A DNA stretch of 64,000 nucleotides, taken from Salinispira pacifica. Lineage in GTDB: Bacteria > Spirochaetota > Spirochaetia > DSM-27196 > Salinispiraceae. The DNA lies in the NCBI RefSeq assembly GCF_000507245.1, contig NC_023035.1, positions 1,465,501 to 1,529,500 on the forward strand, in the 5' to 3' direction. The position numbers and the translations under genes were made by a program. Shown here in pieces: positions 9,017 to 17,439 of the stretch. The notes below the pieces were generated by a model. That model was given only the letters and a program-made list of their open reading frames with translations. It searched no databases and was not told where the DNA came from. How positions within the stretch are numbered: the stretch's first letter is position 1; each line of letters begins with the position of its first letter.

Positions 9017-10673
9017 ACCTGCTTCCGCCGATAAATTCCCTGAGAATGGAGAGGTCGGGTACGAACTCTCTTTGAACGGGAAGAAAAGCATCCAATATGC
9101 CCAGAAGTCTCCGAGCCTGGGAAAAATGTCTGGATGACGGATGAATTTCCTTCAAAAGGGGTTCTGCATGTGCTTTCAGCACACCAAGCTCGTAATCCAG
9201 GGCCGAGTTGAAGGTTGCATCAGCCTCATCCTGAAACGGAAATATATGTGTGTGCTCCCCCCTGCGAACCGATGGCCATCGCATAATACTTTCCCGGGCG
9301 CTGTAACCACGGTATCGGTGATCCCGGACTATCCGGCGTATCAGCCGGTTATCGCTGGTTGATATGCGATTGCTGTCATCCAGGTTTATCTGGGTGAGTG
9401 CTGATATGTAAATGCGGTAACTTTGTTCCTCCGGGATTTCCGGGGTAAGGGCGGGATTCAGCCCGTGAATCCCTTCAATTATCAGAATACCGTCTTCTTC
9501 CAGTTCAAGCTCGAAATTATTGTATTCAGGGAGACCGTTGACAAAATCGAAGCGTGGAATGCCTACGGTCTTTCCGTTGATTAAATCCAGCAGATGGCTG
9601 TTCAGAAGGGGGATATCCAGAGCCTTAATGCTCTCAAAGTCATAGTTTCCCTCATCATCAAGGGGGGTGTTTTCCCGTGCAATAAAATAATTGTCCAGGG
9701 AAAGGCTTCTGGGGTGGAGCCCCAGACTCCGCAGTTCGATGAGAAGGCGTTTGGCGAAGGTGGTCTTTCCGCTTGAAGACGGTCCGGCAACAAGAATTAT
9801 TTTCGGAAGCTCATCCCTTTGCTGGATATCCTGGGAGATCCTGGCAAGTTTCTGTGCCTGGAGTGATTCCGCAACCCAAATAAACTCCTTGATCCGTTTT
9901 TCTTGCACCAGCTGGTTCAGCTTCCCCACGGTATCCACTTCCAGGATTTCCGCCCAGCGGTGATACTCGCTGTAGGTCTGGGTAAGCACCCGGACATCCC
10001 GAAAATCTCCTGCTTTCGATCCATCGCCGCCGGGCTGGGGATAAATAAGTACAAAACCTGAAGAGTGGGACTTGAGATGAAAACTGCCGACCATGCCGCT
10101 GTTGGGAAGAAGGGGCCCATGAGCCAAGTCGATATATGATTCACATTCATATATCCTCAAATGGGGCTGTGTATAATGCTGCATGAGCAGAAGAGTGCTG
10201 TATCTGTCGTGCTTGCAGAAATACTCCTCCAGTTTCTCGTACTTTCTGATGTTCAGCGCTATATGAAGGTCCTCAGACCTGATGCGCTCGATTTCCTGCT
10301 GCAGTGTATCCAGATCTTCCCGGGATACGCTATCTTTTCCCCGGTAGGAAAAGAACATGCTCTCGCCAATGCTGTGACCAATGACCAGCTGCCTTCCGGG
10401 AAAAACGTTATGAGAAGCCATGCTCAGTATGAAATCCATGCTGCTGCGCTGAATCGTCACTCCCCGGGGAGAATCCATGGGGATTATTTTCAGCACACCT
10501 CCGGTTTGAAGTTCCTCCTGCAGGGGAAGAACATTATGATCCAGTATCACCCCCGCTGGAAGCCCGGTCTGCTGAATTTGCTTTGAGTACAATTTTTCCA
10601 CTGCCTGGAGGGCGGTGCTGTGCCGCGGCAGGAAAACCGTGTTTCCCGAGTCTGACTGAAGTTCAATGTTCAT
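9006..10673 (-). CDS. TGS-domain uridine-kinase-like protein
   Basis: A 555-residue cytoplasmic protein. The N-terminal about 60 residues look like a TGS domain (NTVFLPRHSTALQAVEKLY...), followed by a region resembling the second domain of threonyl-tRNA synthetase (about 65-220). The C-terminal half is a P-loop nucleoside kinase: GPSSSGKTTFAKRLLIELRSLG near 294, LDNYF, and GILIIEGIHGLNP, typical of the uridine kinase/phosphoribulokinase family. The same architecture is known in Firmicutes, Thermotogae and spirochaetes as a putative nucleoside kinase; the substrate is not certain. Its stop overlaps the end of the convergent gene at 8594-9016. Confidence 0.85.
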   Translation of the reverse strand: MNIELQSDSGNTVFLPRHSTALQAVEKLYSKQIQQTGLPAGVILDHNVLPLQEELQTGGVLKIIPMDSPRGVTIQRSSMDFILSMASHNVFPGRQLVIGHSIGESMFFSYRGKDSVSREDLDTLQQEIERIRSEDLHIALNIRKYEKLEEYFCKHDRYSTLLLMQHYTQPHLRIYECESYIDLAHGPLLPNSGMVGSFHLKSHSSGFVLIYPQPGGDGSKAGDFRDVRVLTQTYSEYHRWAEILEVDTVGKLNQLVQEKRIKEFIWVAESLQAQKLARISQDIQQRDELPKIILVAGPSSSGKTTFAKRLLIELRSLGLHPRSLSLDNYFIARENTPLDDEGNYDFESIKALDIPLLNSHLLDLINGKTVGIPRFDFVNGLPEYNNFELELEEDGILIIEGIHGLNPALTPEIPEEQSYRIYISALTQINLDDSNRISTSDNRLIRRIVRDHRYRGYSARESIMRWPSVRRGEHTHIFPFQDEADATFNSALDYELGVLKAHAEPLLKEIHPSSRHFSQARRLLGILDAFLPVQREFVPDLSILREFIGGSRFKY

Positions 10674-10736
10674 GCAGCCCCCCGGTCCGGCTGGTGGCTT
10701 GGGTATTAGCCAGGCAGACTTGGCTATCAGCCCGGG

Positions 10737-11900
10737 CTATTCGCCTTTCAGCGCTTCCCTCAACTTGGACGCCTTGGTGTTGGGAATTACTCCCACGATG
10801 CGATATTCCTCGTTCAGAGTGTTCACCACCGGATTTTCCATGTATTGGCCCCCTTTGGGACCCAGGAGAAGTTTTACCAGAGGGGTTCGGGGGTGCTCCT
10901 GGAAGGTCTTCACCACCATGCCCTGTGCACCGTTTTCCACCTGAACAAAGGTTCCGATGGGGTACACCGAAAGAGCCTTCACCAGCCCGCTGAGCACTCC
11001 GGCATCGTAGCGGGTGCCCCGGTTCTTGAGCAGCTCAACCACTGCGTGATGGCCGTCCAGGGCCACACGGAAGGGGCGGTCTGAGTTCATGGCGGCAAAC
11101 GAAGAGGCTACAGAGACAATCTTGGCATACTGGCTGATCCGTTCGCCGGTGAGGTTCCGGGGATACCCGCTACCGTCAATATTTTCGTGGCTTTCCAGTA
11201 CACCCAGGCATACCGCCATGGGATAATCATGGGTTCTCAGGATTTTAAACCCGAGTGCGGTATGTGCGGTTATGGCTTTGCGTTCCTTTTCATTCAGAAG
11301 CTTGTCCGTCATATACAACTGGCTCGGGAGTTTGATCATTCCGATTTCATGGAGCAGGCAGGTTGTAGCCAGCTCTATCATTTTGTGGGGCGGAAGATGC
11401 ATTTCCAGACCCAGGATGGTGCCTACAATGGTGGTCTTTACCGAATGGACCACAATGTAGTTGATATTCACCTGAAACTCGTTATACCGGAGAAGAAAGT
11501 GACGATACCGTTTCACCGTTTCGATGAATTCTTTCACCTTGTTGGAGATCATTCCGTGGGGAAGATCTCCCCTGGTTACAAACTGGGTAAAGATCTTCTC
11601 GGTAAACTCCACCATTTCCCTGAACTTCGACTCAGCCTGTTCAAGCTCTTCACGTTCCTTGAACTGGGCGTTCAGGTTCGCCACTTCAACATCGTCGCCG
11701 TTTATGCCGCCTTCGCTGTCCGCCCTGTCGGTAATATCACCATTTGAATATACATAGTTGTATCCCCAGCGCTGGAGTCGATCCAGTAAAGGCTGGTCCA
11801 CAGGAGTCTCGGGGGACAGGAGGATGTAGTTGTCATCAAGAAAGGCGCCAAGATTAAAGTATTTTCCTTCCTCTATCTGGCTCAATAAAAAATCGTTCAT
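10737..11900 (-). CDS. HD-GYP-like protein with degenerate metal site
   Basis: A 387-residue protein whose middle (about 145-330) aligns with HD-GYP domains, which hydrolyse cyclic di-GMP. The DGSGYP signature is intact (242-247) and H152, H184 and H213 are in place. Several metal ligands differ: HD has become HE (LHEIGMIKLP, 184-185), the HHE motif is SHE (237-239), and the usual D-x-x-D-A-L segment reads SSFAAM. The domain may therefore be a non-catalytic cyclic-di-GMP sensor. The N-terminal about 110 residues match the DUF3391-like region often preceding HD-GYP. A 42-bp dyad lies in the divergent upstream region. Confidence 0.8.
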   Translation of the reverse strand: MNDFLLSQIEEGKYFNLGAFLDDNYILLSPETPVDQPLLDRLQRWGYNYVYSNGDITDRADSEGGINGDDVEVANLNAQFKEREELEQAESKFREMVEFTEKIFTQFVTRGDLPHGMISNKVKEFIETVKRYRHFLLRYNEFQVNINYIVVHSVKTTIVGTILGLEMHLPPHKMIELATTCLLHEIGMIKLPSQLYMTDKLLNEKERKAITAHTALGFKILRTHDYPMAVCLGVLESHENIDGSGYPRNLTGERISQYAKIVSVASSFAAMNSDRPFRVALDGHHAVVELLKNRGTRYDAGVLSGLVKALSVYPIGTFVQVENGAQGMVVKTFQEHPRTPLVKLLLGPKGGQYMENPVVNTLNEEYRIVGVIPNTKASKLREALKGE

Positions 11901-11957
11901 GAACTCCCTTTCATGCCTTGGGTTGTGTGTCTCCGTTCTGATTCATCCTTGGAATCT

Positions 11958-11999
11958 CTTGTACCTGAAAGTGTATAAACGTATACTTTCAAGAACAAG
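11958..11999. promoter_or_regulatory. Extended operator-like dyad between divergent genes
   Basis: Two nested inverted repeats share one centre at 11978/11979: outer arms CTTGT (11958-11962) and ACAAG (11995-11999), inner arms TGAAAG (11966-11971) and CTTTCA (11986-11991), with further partial symmetry across TGTATAAACGTATAC-like sequence. It lies between the minus-strand HD-GYP gene (start 11900) and the plus-strand membrane-protein gene (start 12052). No T tract follows, so an operator fits better than a terminator. Confidence 0.5.
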
Positions 12000-12051
12000 C
12001 AGATTTCAAAATGAATACCTTCTCCCAATATATATTATAGGAGCATTACAC

Positions 12052-12936
12052 ATGAAATTTAAGCTGATTTTCCTGATTTTCAACGCCATCGTGGTTTTTT
12101 CCTTCCTTTTTATTGCGTTACTTCCTGTTTTCATGCTGGGTTGGGAATATGCAGCACCGTTCTGGGAGAATTCCTGGTATCTGCTGCTTCTCTTCGTCCT
12201 GGTGCTTTTCGGCCTTGATGCGTATTTTATCCGCAACTGGAAAATGTTCACCCTTCTGGAACAGAAGGACTGGGAACTGATTCAGAAATATCTTGAAGAG
12301 GAAATCTTTTCAAAAAAACGGATCGGCGATCAGCGGGTTCAGATTCTGCTGAATACTTATGTGGTGAAGGGCAGGCCTGACAGCATGATCCGTCTGGCGG
12401 AATGGGTGCGAAATGAGAACCCCGGAGTGTATCGTCGACTTCTTCTCCCCCTGAGTACCGGTCATCTGCTGAATAATGATTTTCAGGGACTGAAAGAGTA
12501 TTATGATCCCTGGATTCAGGAAAATTCCCTGACGAAAAAAGGCTGGGCGGACTGGCTGTGGGCGTTCGCTGCATTGCGGCTTCAGGAAGGGGAGGCTCCT
12601 CTCTCCCGCCTTACATTCACTGCACAGAAGAGTAATGATGAAGCGGTAAGGCTGCTCTCGGCCTATCTTCTGAAGGATATTCTCCAGCTGGAAATATCTG
12701 AAAAAACCCGGGATTTTCTCTCCGGATTTGCCTCCCGATATTCCAAGGCCGCCTGGGCGAAGAAGCTTGAAGGCCGTAAGGAAAAGCTTCACATCCTTAC
12801 ATTGAGCTCAATTCTCCAGCAGGCCGGTGAATGGTGCATAGCCAATTATGCCTACACGGCGGACATTCCCGTTGCCAGCCCGGCAGCTGCGCAGGAACAG
12901 GGCAGCAGCGACGAGCAGGAGGATTCTCATGTCTGA
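12052..12936 (+). CDS. Inner-membrane protein with soluble helical domain
   Basis: A 294-residue protein with two N-terminal hydrophobic segments (about 4-28 and 42-62: FLIFNAIVVFSFLFIALLPV and YLLLLFVLVLFGL) followed by a helical region of about 210 residues that may be TPR-like. No family is recognised. I chose ATG 12052 because TAGGAG at about 12038-12043 precedes it and the hydrophobic segment begins there; the reading frame runs further upstream, but through a non-coding-looking leader. It overlaps the aminotransferase gene by 8 nt, so the two are probably co-transcribed. Confidence 0.7.
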   Translation: MKFKLIFLIFNAIVVFSFLFIALLPVFMLGWEYAAPFWENSWYLLLLFVLVLFGLDAYFIRNWKMFTLLEQKDWELIQKYLEEEIFSKKRIGDQRVQILLNTYVVKGRPDSMIRLAEWVRNENPGVYRRLLLPLSTGHLLNNDFQGLKEYYDPWIQENSLTKKGWADWLWAFAALRLQEGEAPLSRLTFTAQKSNDEAVRLLSAYLLKDILQLEISEKTRDFLSGFASRYSKAAWAKKLEGRKEKLHILTLSSILQQAGEWCIANYAYTADIPVASPAAAQEQGSSDEQEDSHV

Positions 12937-14224
12937 AAACGAACATCCCGTCGATCCGGACAGCAAGGCTTCACCGGGCCGGAAATTCGCAGCAGATGCT
13001 GAACCGGGAATTCCCGTGCATGTAAAGAGCAATAAACTGGCTGATGTTCTTTATGATATTCGGGGTCCTGTTCTTAAGGAAGCCAAACGGCTGGAAGAAG
13101 AGGGTACCAGGGTAATTCAGCTGAATACCGGGAATCCCGCTCCCTTCGGTTTCGAAGCTCCGGACGAACTGATCCATGATGTGATGTATAATCTGCGGAA
13201 TGCCCAGGGCTACTGCGACAGCAAAGGACTGTTCTCCGCCAGGAAAGCGATCATGCAGTACTACCAGACACGGGGCGTACCCCACGCCGATCTGGAAAAC
13301 ATCTATATGGGAAACGGTGTGAGTGAACTGATCGTCATGACCATGCAGGGGCTGATCAACGATGGAGATGAAGTACTTATTCCTTCTCCGGATTATCCTC
13401 TCTGGACCGCCGCAGTGAACCTCTCCGGCGGGAAGGCCGTGCACTATATCTGCGACGAATCTTCCGAGTGGAATCCCGACCTTGAAGATATGAAGTCAAA
13501 GATCAGCTCCCGCACCAAGGCGGTGGTGGTGATCAATCCGAATAATCCCACCGGAGCCGTGTATCCCCGGGAGATCCTGGAAAAAATCCATGCAATGGCA
13601 GCGGAACATGATCTGATCGTGTTTGCAGATGAGATTTATGACAAAATCGTCTACGACGGTCATGAACATGTGACTATGGCGAGCATCTGTGATGATATTC
13701 TTTGCATAACATTCAACGGACTGAGCAAAAGCTACCGGGCTGCAGGTTTTCGAAGCGGCTGGATGCTTCTTTCGGGAAGGCTGAGCCATGCCAGAGATTA
13801 TCAGGAAGGGCTGGATATTCTTGCCAGTATGCGCCTCTGCGCCAATGTTCCCGCCCAGTATGCGGTACAGGCAAGTCTGGGAGGCTACCAGAGCATTGCG
13901 GATCTCACTGCCGAGGGCGGGCGTCTTGAACAGCAGCGGAGTATTGCCTATGAGATGGTCAACTCCATTCCTGGACTCAGTGTGGTGAAGCCCAAAGGAG
14001 CACTTTATCTCTTTCCCCGGGTGGATCAGAAACGTTTTAATATTCAGAATGACCAGAAAATGATCCTGGATCTGCTTCTGGAGAAAAAAATTCTTCTGGT
14101 GCAGGGGACCGGCTTCAACTGGAGCGAACCCGATCACTTCCGCATGGTCTTTCTTCCCGAGAAGGATGAGCTCAGACATGTGTGCACCGAAATGAAGGAT
14201 TTTTTCAGCTGGTACCGGCAATGA
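12929..14224 (+). CDS. AlaA/AspC-like PLP aminotransferase
   Basis: A fold-type I aminotransferase of 431 residues. Signatures: TGNPAPFGFEAPDELIHDV, GNGVSELIVMTMQGLINDGDEVLIPSPDYPLW, NPNNPTGAVYPREIL, FADEIYDKIVYDG, and the PLP-lysine segment GLSKSYRAAGFRSGWM. These match the AlaA (alanine-synthesising, glutamate-pyruvate) group most closely; aspartate aminotransferase remains possible. The ATG at 12929 is preceded by AGGAGG at 12917-12922, better placed than the upstream start of the same open frame. About 25 residues of charged N-terminal extension precede the conserved domain. It overlaps the previous gene by 8 nt. Confidence 0.9.
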   Translation: MSENEHPVDPDSKASPGRKFAADAEPGIPVHVKSNKLADVLYDIRGPVLKEAKRLEEEGTRVIQLNTGNPAPFGFEAPDELIHDVMYNLRNAQGYCDSKGLFSARKAIMQYYQTRGVPHADLENIYMGNGVSELIVMTMQGLINDGDEVLIPSPDYPLWTAAVNLSGGKAVHYICDESSEWNPDLEDMKSKISSRTKAVVVINPNNPTGAVYPREILEKIHAMAAEHDLIVFADEIYDKIVYDGHEHVTMASICDDILCITFNGLSKSYRAAGFRSGWMLLSGRLSHARDYQEGLDILASMRLCANVPAQYAVQASLGGYQSIADLTAEGGRLEQQRSIAYEMVNSIPGLSVVKPKGALYLFPRVDQKRFNIQNDQKMILDLLLEKKILLVQGTGFNWSEPDHFRMVFLPEKDELRHVCTEMKDFFSWYRQ

Positions 14225-14225
14225 C

Positions 14226-14330
14226 GGATGCCGGCGGCCCGGCAGCGCGCCTCACAGTCGGTCTTGTTTACTGACGGCCCGGAAAGCCGCCGGCCCGCGG
14301 GCCCGCTGGCCGAACCCACCGCCGGCATCC
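14226..14330. repeat. GC-rich region bounded by a 12-bp inverted repeat
   Basis: GGATGCCGGCGG (14226-14237) and its exact complement CCGCCGGCATCC (14319-14330) flank a very GC-rich stretch, directly after the aminotransferase stop and about 100 nt before gltX. No T tract follows the right arm. It might act as a long-range hairpin or terminator-like structure. Confidence 0.55.
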
Positions 14331-14429
14331 CCAGGCTGCTCATCCTTGACCGCAAATTCACCACTGGCTATAATGGCCATTCACTGCCCACGCCGGGGTA
14401 GTGAAATACACGAACAAACGGAGCAATTC

Positions 14430-15905
14430 ATGAGCGTCCGCGTCCGCTATGCCCCGAGTCCAACGGGGTTACAGCACATAGGGAGTCTTCGAACGGCTCT
14501 CTTCAACTACTTTTTCGCCCGCAGCCAGGGCGGAACTTTCATTTTACGGGTGGAAGACACCGACCAGACCCGGTTTGATCCCCGGGCCCTTCAGGATATT
14601 TACGATACCTTTGACTGGATCGGGATCCACTGGGACGAGGGTCCCGATGTGGGGGGCGAATACGGCCCCTACATCCAGAGTGAACGTTTTGACCTCTATA
14701 AAGAGCATGCCCTCCGCCTTGTGGAAGAGGGCAAGGCCTACAAATGCTTCTGCAGCGCTGAGCGTCTGGAAAAGCTGAGGGAAGAGCAGAGCAAACAGAA
14801 AGGCGGACACCAGGGCTACGACCGCCACTGCCGGAATCTCAGCAGCACGGATGTTGCATCCAAAGAAGCCGCCGGAGAACCTTATGTGATCCGTTTCAAG
14901 ATTCCTCTGGAGGGAGAAACGGTAATTTCCGACCGGGTTCTGGGGGAAACCAGAAGAAAGCACAAGGACATCAATCCCGACCCGGTATTGCTGAAAACCG
15001 ACGGATTCCCCACATACCATCTGGCCAATGTGGTGGACGACCATCACATGGGAATTACCCATATTCTCCGGGCACAGGAATGGGTGAGTTCAGCGGCCCT
15101 TCATGTTCTGCTGTACAAGGCCTTCGGTTGGGAGGTTCCGGAATTTGTCCACCTGCCCATGGTAATGGGAAAGGACGGATCCAAGCTTTCGAAACGCCAC
15201 GGATCAACATCAGTGATCGACTTCCGAAACCAGGGATATCTTCCCGAGGCACTGGTGAATTATGTGACCATGGTGGGCTGGGGTTATGACGAATCCACAG
15301 AGTTTTTCAGCATTCAGGATCTGGAGCGGGTCTTCAGTGACGGTAAAATCAATAAGGCTCCAGGAGTTTTTGATTACAAAAAACTTCAGTGGTACAACTC
15401 CCAGTATATTGCCCGTACCGATGAGAACCGGCTTGTGGATCTCTGCCTTCCCTATCTTGTAGATGAAGGTTTTATAACCAGGGACGCCCGCGGCGATGTT
15501 CCCTCTGATCAGCTTGAACTGCTTCAGAGCGTGATGCCTCTGGCAAAAGAGCGGATGAAGCTTTTGTCGGATATTCCGTCGGTGGCAGGATTCCTGTTCC
15601 GGGATTTTACCCTCAACGGAGCGGGAGATCTGGTGCAGAAGAAGCAGAACCCGGAAGATACGAAAAAAATCCTGGAACAAATCCGGGATGATTTCACCAC
15701 AATTGCAGACCTGGATGAAGAAGGATTCCACGACTATTTCCAGAATCTTGCGGAATCCCTGGAGACAGGTATGGGGAAGGTGATGATGCCTCTGCGAATC
15801 GCAATCACCGGAAGCCGTGCAACTCCTCCTATGGCGGATTCTATCCGTCTCATGGGCCGGGAAAAGGCCCTGTCCCGGCTGGAAACGGCAATCGGGCTGC
15901 TGTAA
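14430..15905 (+). CDS. gltX: Glutamyl-tRNA synthetase
   Basis: A class I synthetase that charges tRNA-Glu (and tRNA-Gln in non-discriminating versions). The 491-residue protein has the HIGH-type motif in YAPSPTGLQHIGSLRTALFN, the KMSKS counterpart in GSKLSKRHG (about residue 250), and the usual anticodon-binding C-terminal half. ATG 14430 is preferred since the conserved MSVRVRYAPSPTG starts there and GGAG lies at about 14420-14423; the frame is open 84 nt further upstream. First of three synthetase genes in a row (gltX, glyS, tyrS). Confidence 0.96.
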   Translation: MSVRVRYAPSPTGLQHIGSLRTALFNYFFARSQGGTFILRVEDTDQTRFDPRALQDIYDTFDWIGIHWDEGPDVGGEYGPYIQSERFDLYKEHALRLVEEGKAYKCFCSAERLEKLREEQSKQKGGHQGYDRHCRNLSSTDVASKEAAGEPYVIRFKIPLEGETVISDRVLGETRRKHKDINPDPVLLKTDGFPTYHLANVVDDHHMGITHILRAQEWVSSAALHVLLYKAFGWEVPEFVHLPMVMGKDGSKLSKRHGSTSVIDFRNQGYLPEALVNYVTMVGWGYDESTEFFSIQDLERVFSDGKINKAPGVFDYKKLQWYNSQYIARTDENRLVDLCLPYLVDEGFITRDARGDVPSDQLELLQSVMPLAKERMKLLSDIPSVAGFLFRDFTLNGAGDLVQKKQNPEDTKKILEQIRDDFTTIADLDEEGFHDYFQNLAESLETGMGKVMMPLRIAITGSRATPPMADSIRLMGREKALSRLETAIGLL

Positions 15906-15935
15906 GCACAGATATCTATCAACAGGAGAAAACAG

Positions 15936-17281
15936 ATGTCCAAGAAAGAAAAGAACCAGAAGGGTGTAACCCTGGATAAAATTGTATCCCTGGCCAAGCG
16001 CCGGGCTTTGTCTTCCAGTCTTCCGAAATTTACGGAGGACTCTCTTCAGCCTGGGACTACGGTCCCCTTGGCGTTGAGCTGAAAAACAACATCCAGAGCA
16101 AATGGTGGAAGGAAATGACCCAGCTTCACGATAATATTGTGGGGATTGACGCTTCCATTCTCATGCACCCAAGGGTGTGGGAAGCTTCCGGTCACGTGGA
16201 AAACTTCCATGACCCGATGGTGGACTGTAAGCAGTGCCGATCCCGGTTCCGGGCCGACCATATCGATCTGAATGCTGCCTGTCCCAATTGCGGAACCAGG
16301 GACAGTTTTACCGAGCCCCGGGAATTCAACCTGATGTTCAAAACCGTCATGGGTCCCACCGATGAAAGCGGCACCGCCGTATATTTACGGCCCGAAACCG
16401 CCCAGGGAATTTACGTCAACTATAAAAACGTTCTCCAGTCCGGCCGGGTGAAGCTGCCCTTTGGTATCGCCCAGGTGGGCAAGGCATTCAGAAATGAAAT
16501 TGTGACCAAGAATTTTATTTTCCGAACCTGCGAGTTTGAGCAGATGGAGATGCAGTATTTTATTCATCCCTCCCAGGACGATGAAGTATTTGAAACCTGG
16601 AAAGAAGCCCGGATGGCCTACTACGAGAAAATCGGGATTCGCATGGACAAGCTGCGCTTCAAGGAGCACGGACCCGATGAGCTTGCCCACTACGCCAAGG
16701 CCGCCTTCGATATCGAATATGAATTTCCCTTTGGATGGCAGGAACTGGAAGGCATTCACAACCGCACCGACTTTGATCTGAAACGGCATGCAGAGTTTTC
16801 CGGGAAGGATCTCACCTATCTGGATGATCAGACCCGGGAGCGCTTCGTACCCTATATTATTGAAACAAGCGCCGGGCTGACACGGACCCTGCTGATGGTG
16901 CTTTCCGATGCCTATGAAGAGGAAGAGGTGGCTGATGGGGATGTGCGAACTGTTCTCCGTTTCCACCCCGATCTTGCTCCCATCACCGTGGCGGTATTCC
17001 CCCTGGTGAAGAAGGATGGTTTGGCCGAGCTGGCCCGGGAGGTTGAAAAGGAACTGCGGGAAGATTTCGCAACCTTTTACGACCAGAGCGGTGCCATCGG
17101 CCGCCGGTACCGCCGTCAGGATGAAATCGGTACGCCGTTCTGCGTTACCGTGGACTACGATTCCAAGGAAGATCAAACGGTTACCCTGCGTTACAGGGAC
17201 AGCATGGAGCAGGTTCGCCTGCCCATCAGCGAACTCTCCTCCCATATCCGCAAAGCGGTGAAGGAGTACCGCCGGAACTGA
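15936..17281 (+). CDS. glyS: Glycyl-tRNA synthetase, interrupted by a one-base frameshift
   Basis: The alpha2-type GlyRS. Translation from ATG 15936 gives MSKKEKNQKGVTLDKIVSLAKRR, then runs out of frame and stops at about 16080. Reading from 16004 in the next frame restores GFVFQSSEIYGGLSSAWDYG and continues to 17281 with the class II motifs FRNEIVTKNFIFRTCEFEQMEM and the Zn-type cysteines CKQC...CPNCG. Adding one G to the GGG at 16003-16005 gives a 448-residue product of normal length. Since GlyRS is essential, a sequencing error is the likeliest cause. Otherwise only the ATG at 16115 would yield a 388-residue fragment lacking motif 1 residues. Confidence 0.9.
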
Positions 17282-17439
17282 GGCTCCGGAAAGCGGGAAG
17301 GGAGAAAGCCGAAGCGTCGCCGGAATATCGCCGAAATATCGCCTGAGCTTTGTCTCAGCGTGAGCGGCACGTGAGGCACGGAAGGCTGCTGAACCGCAGC
17401 CCTTCCGGATTTGCTGAATGACTACAACAGGAACAGAAT

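Noticed and set aside
11830-12051. N-terminal extension of the membrane protein to 11830
   Set aside because: It crosses the HD-GYP gene start and the dyad; ATG 12052 has a good ribosome site and begins the hydrophobic segment.
16001-16010. Programmed ribosomal frameshift in glyS
   Set aside because: No slippery heptamer or downstream stem is visible, and two further genes show the same type of lesion in G/C runs, so base loss is more likely.
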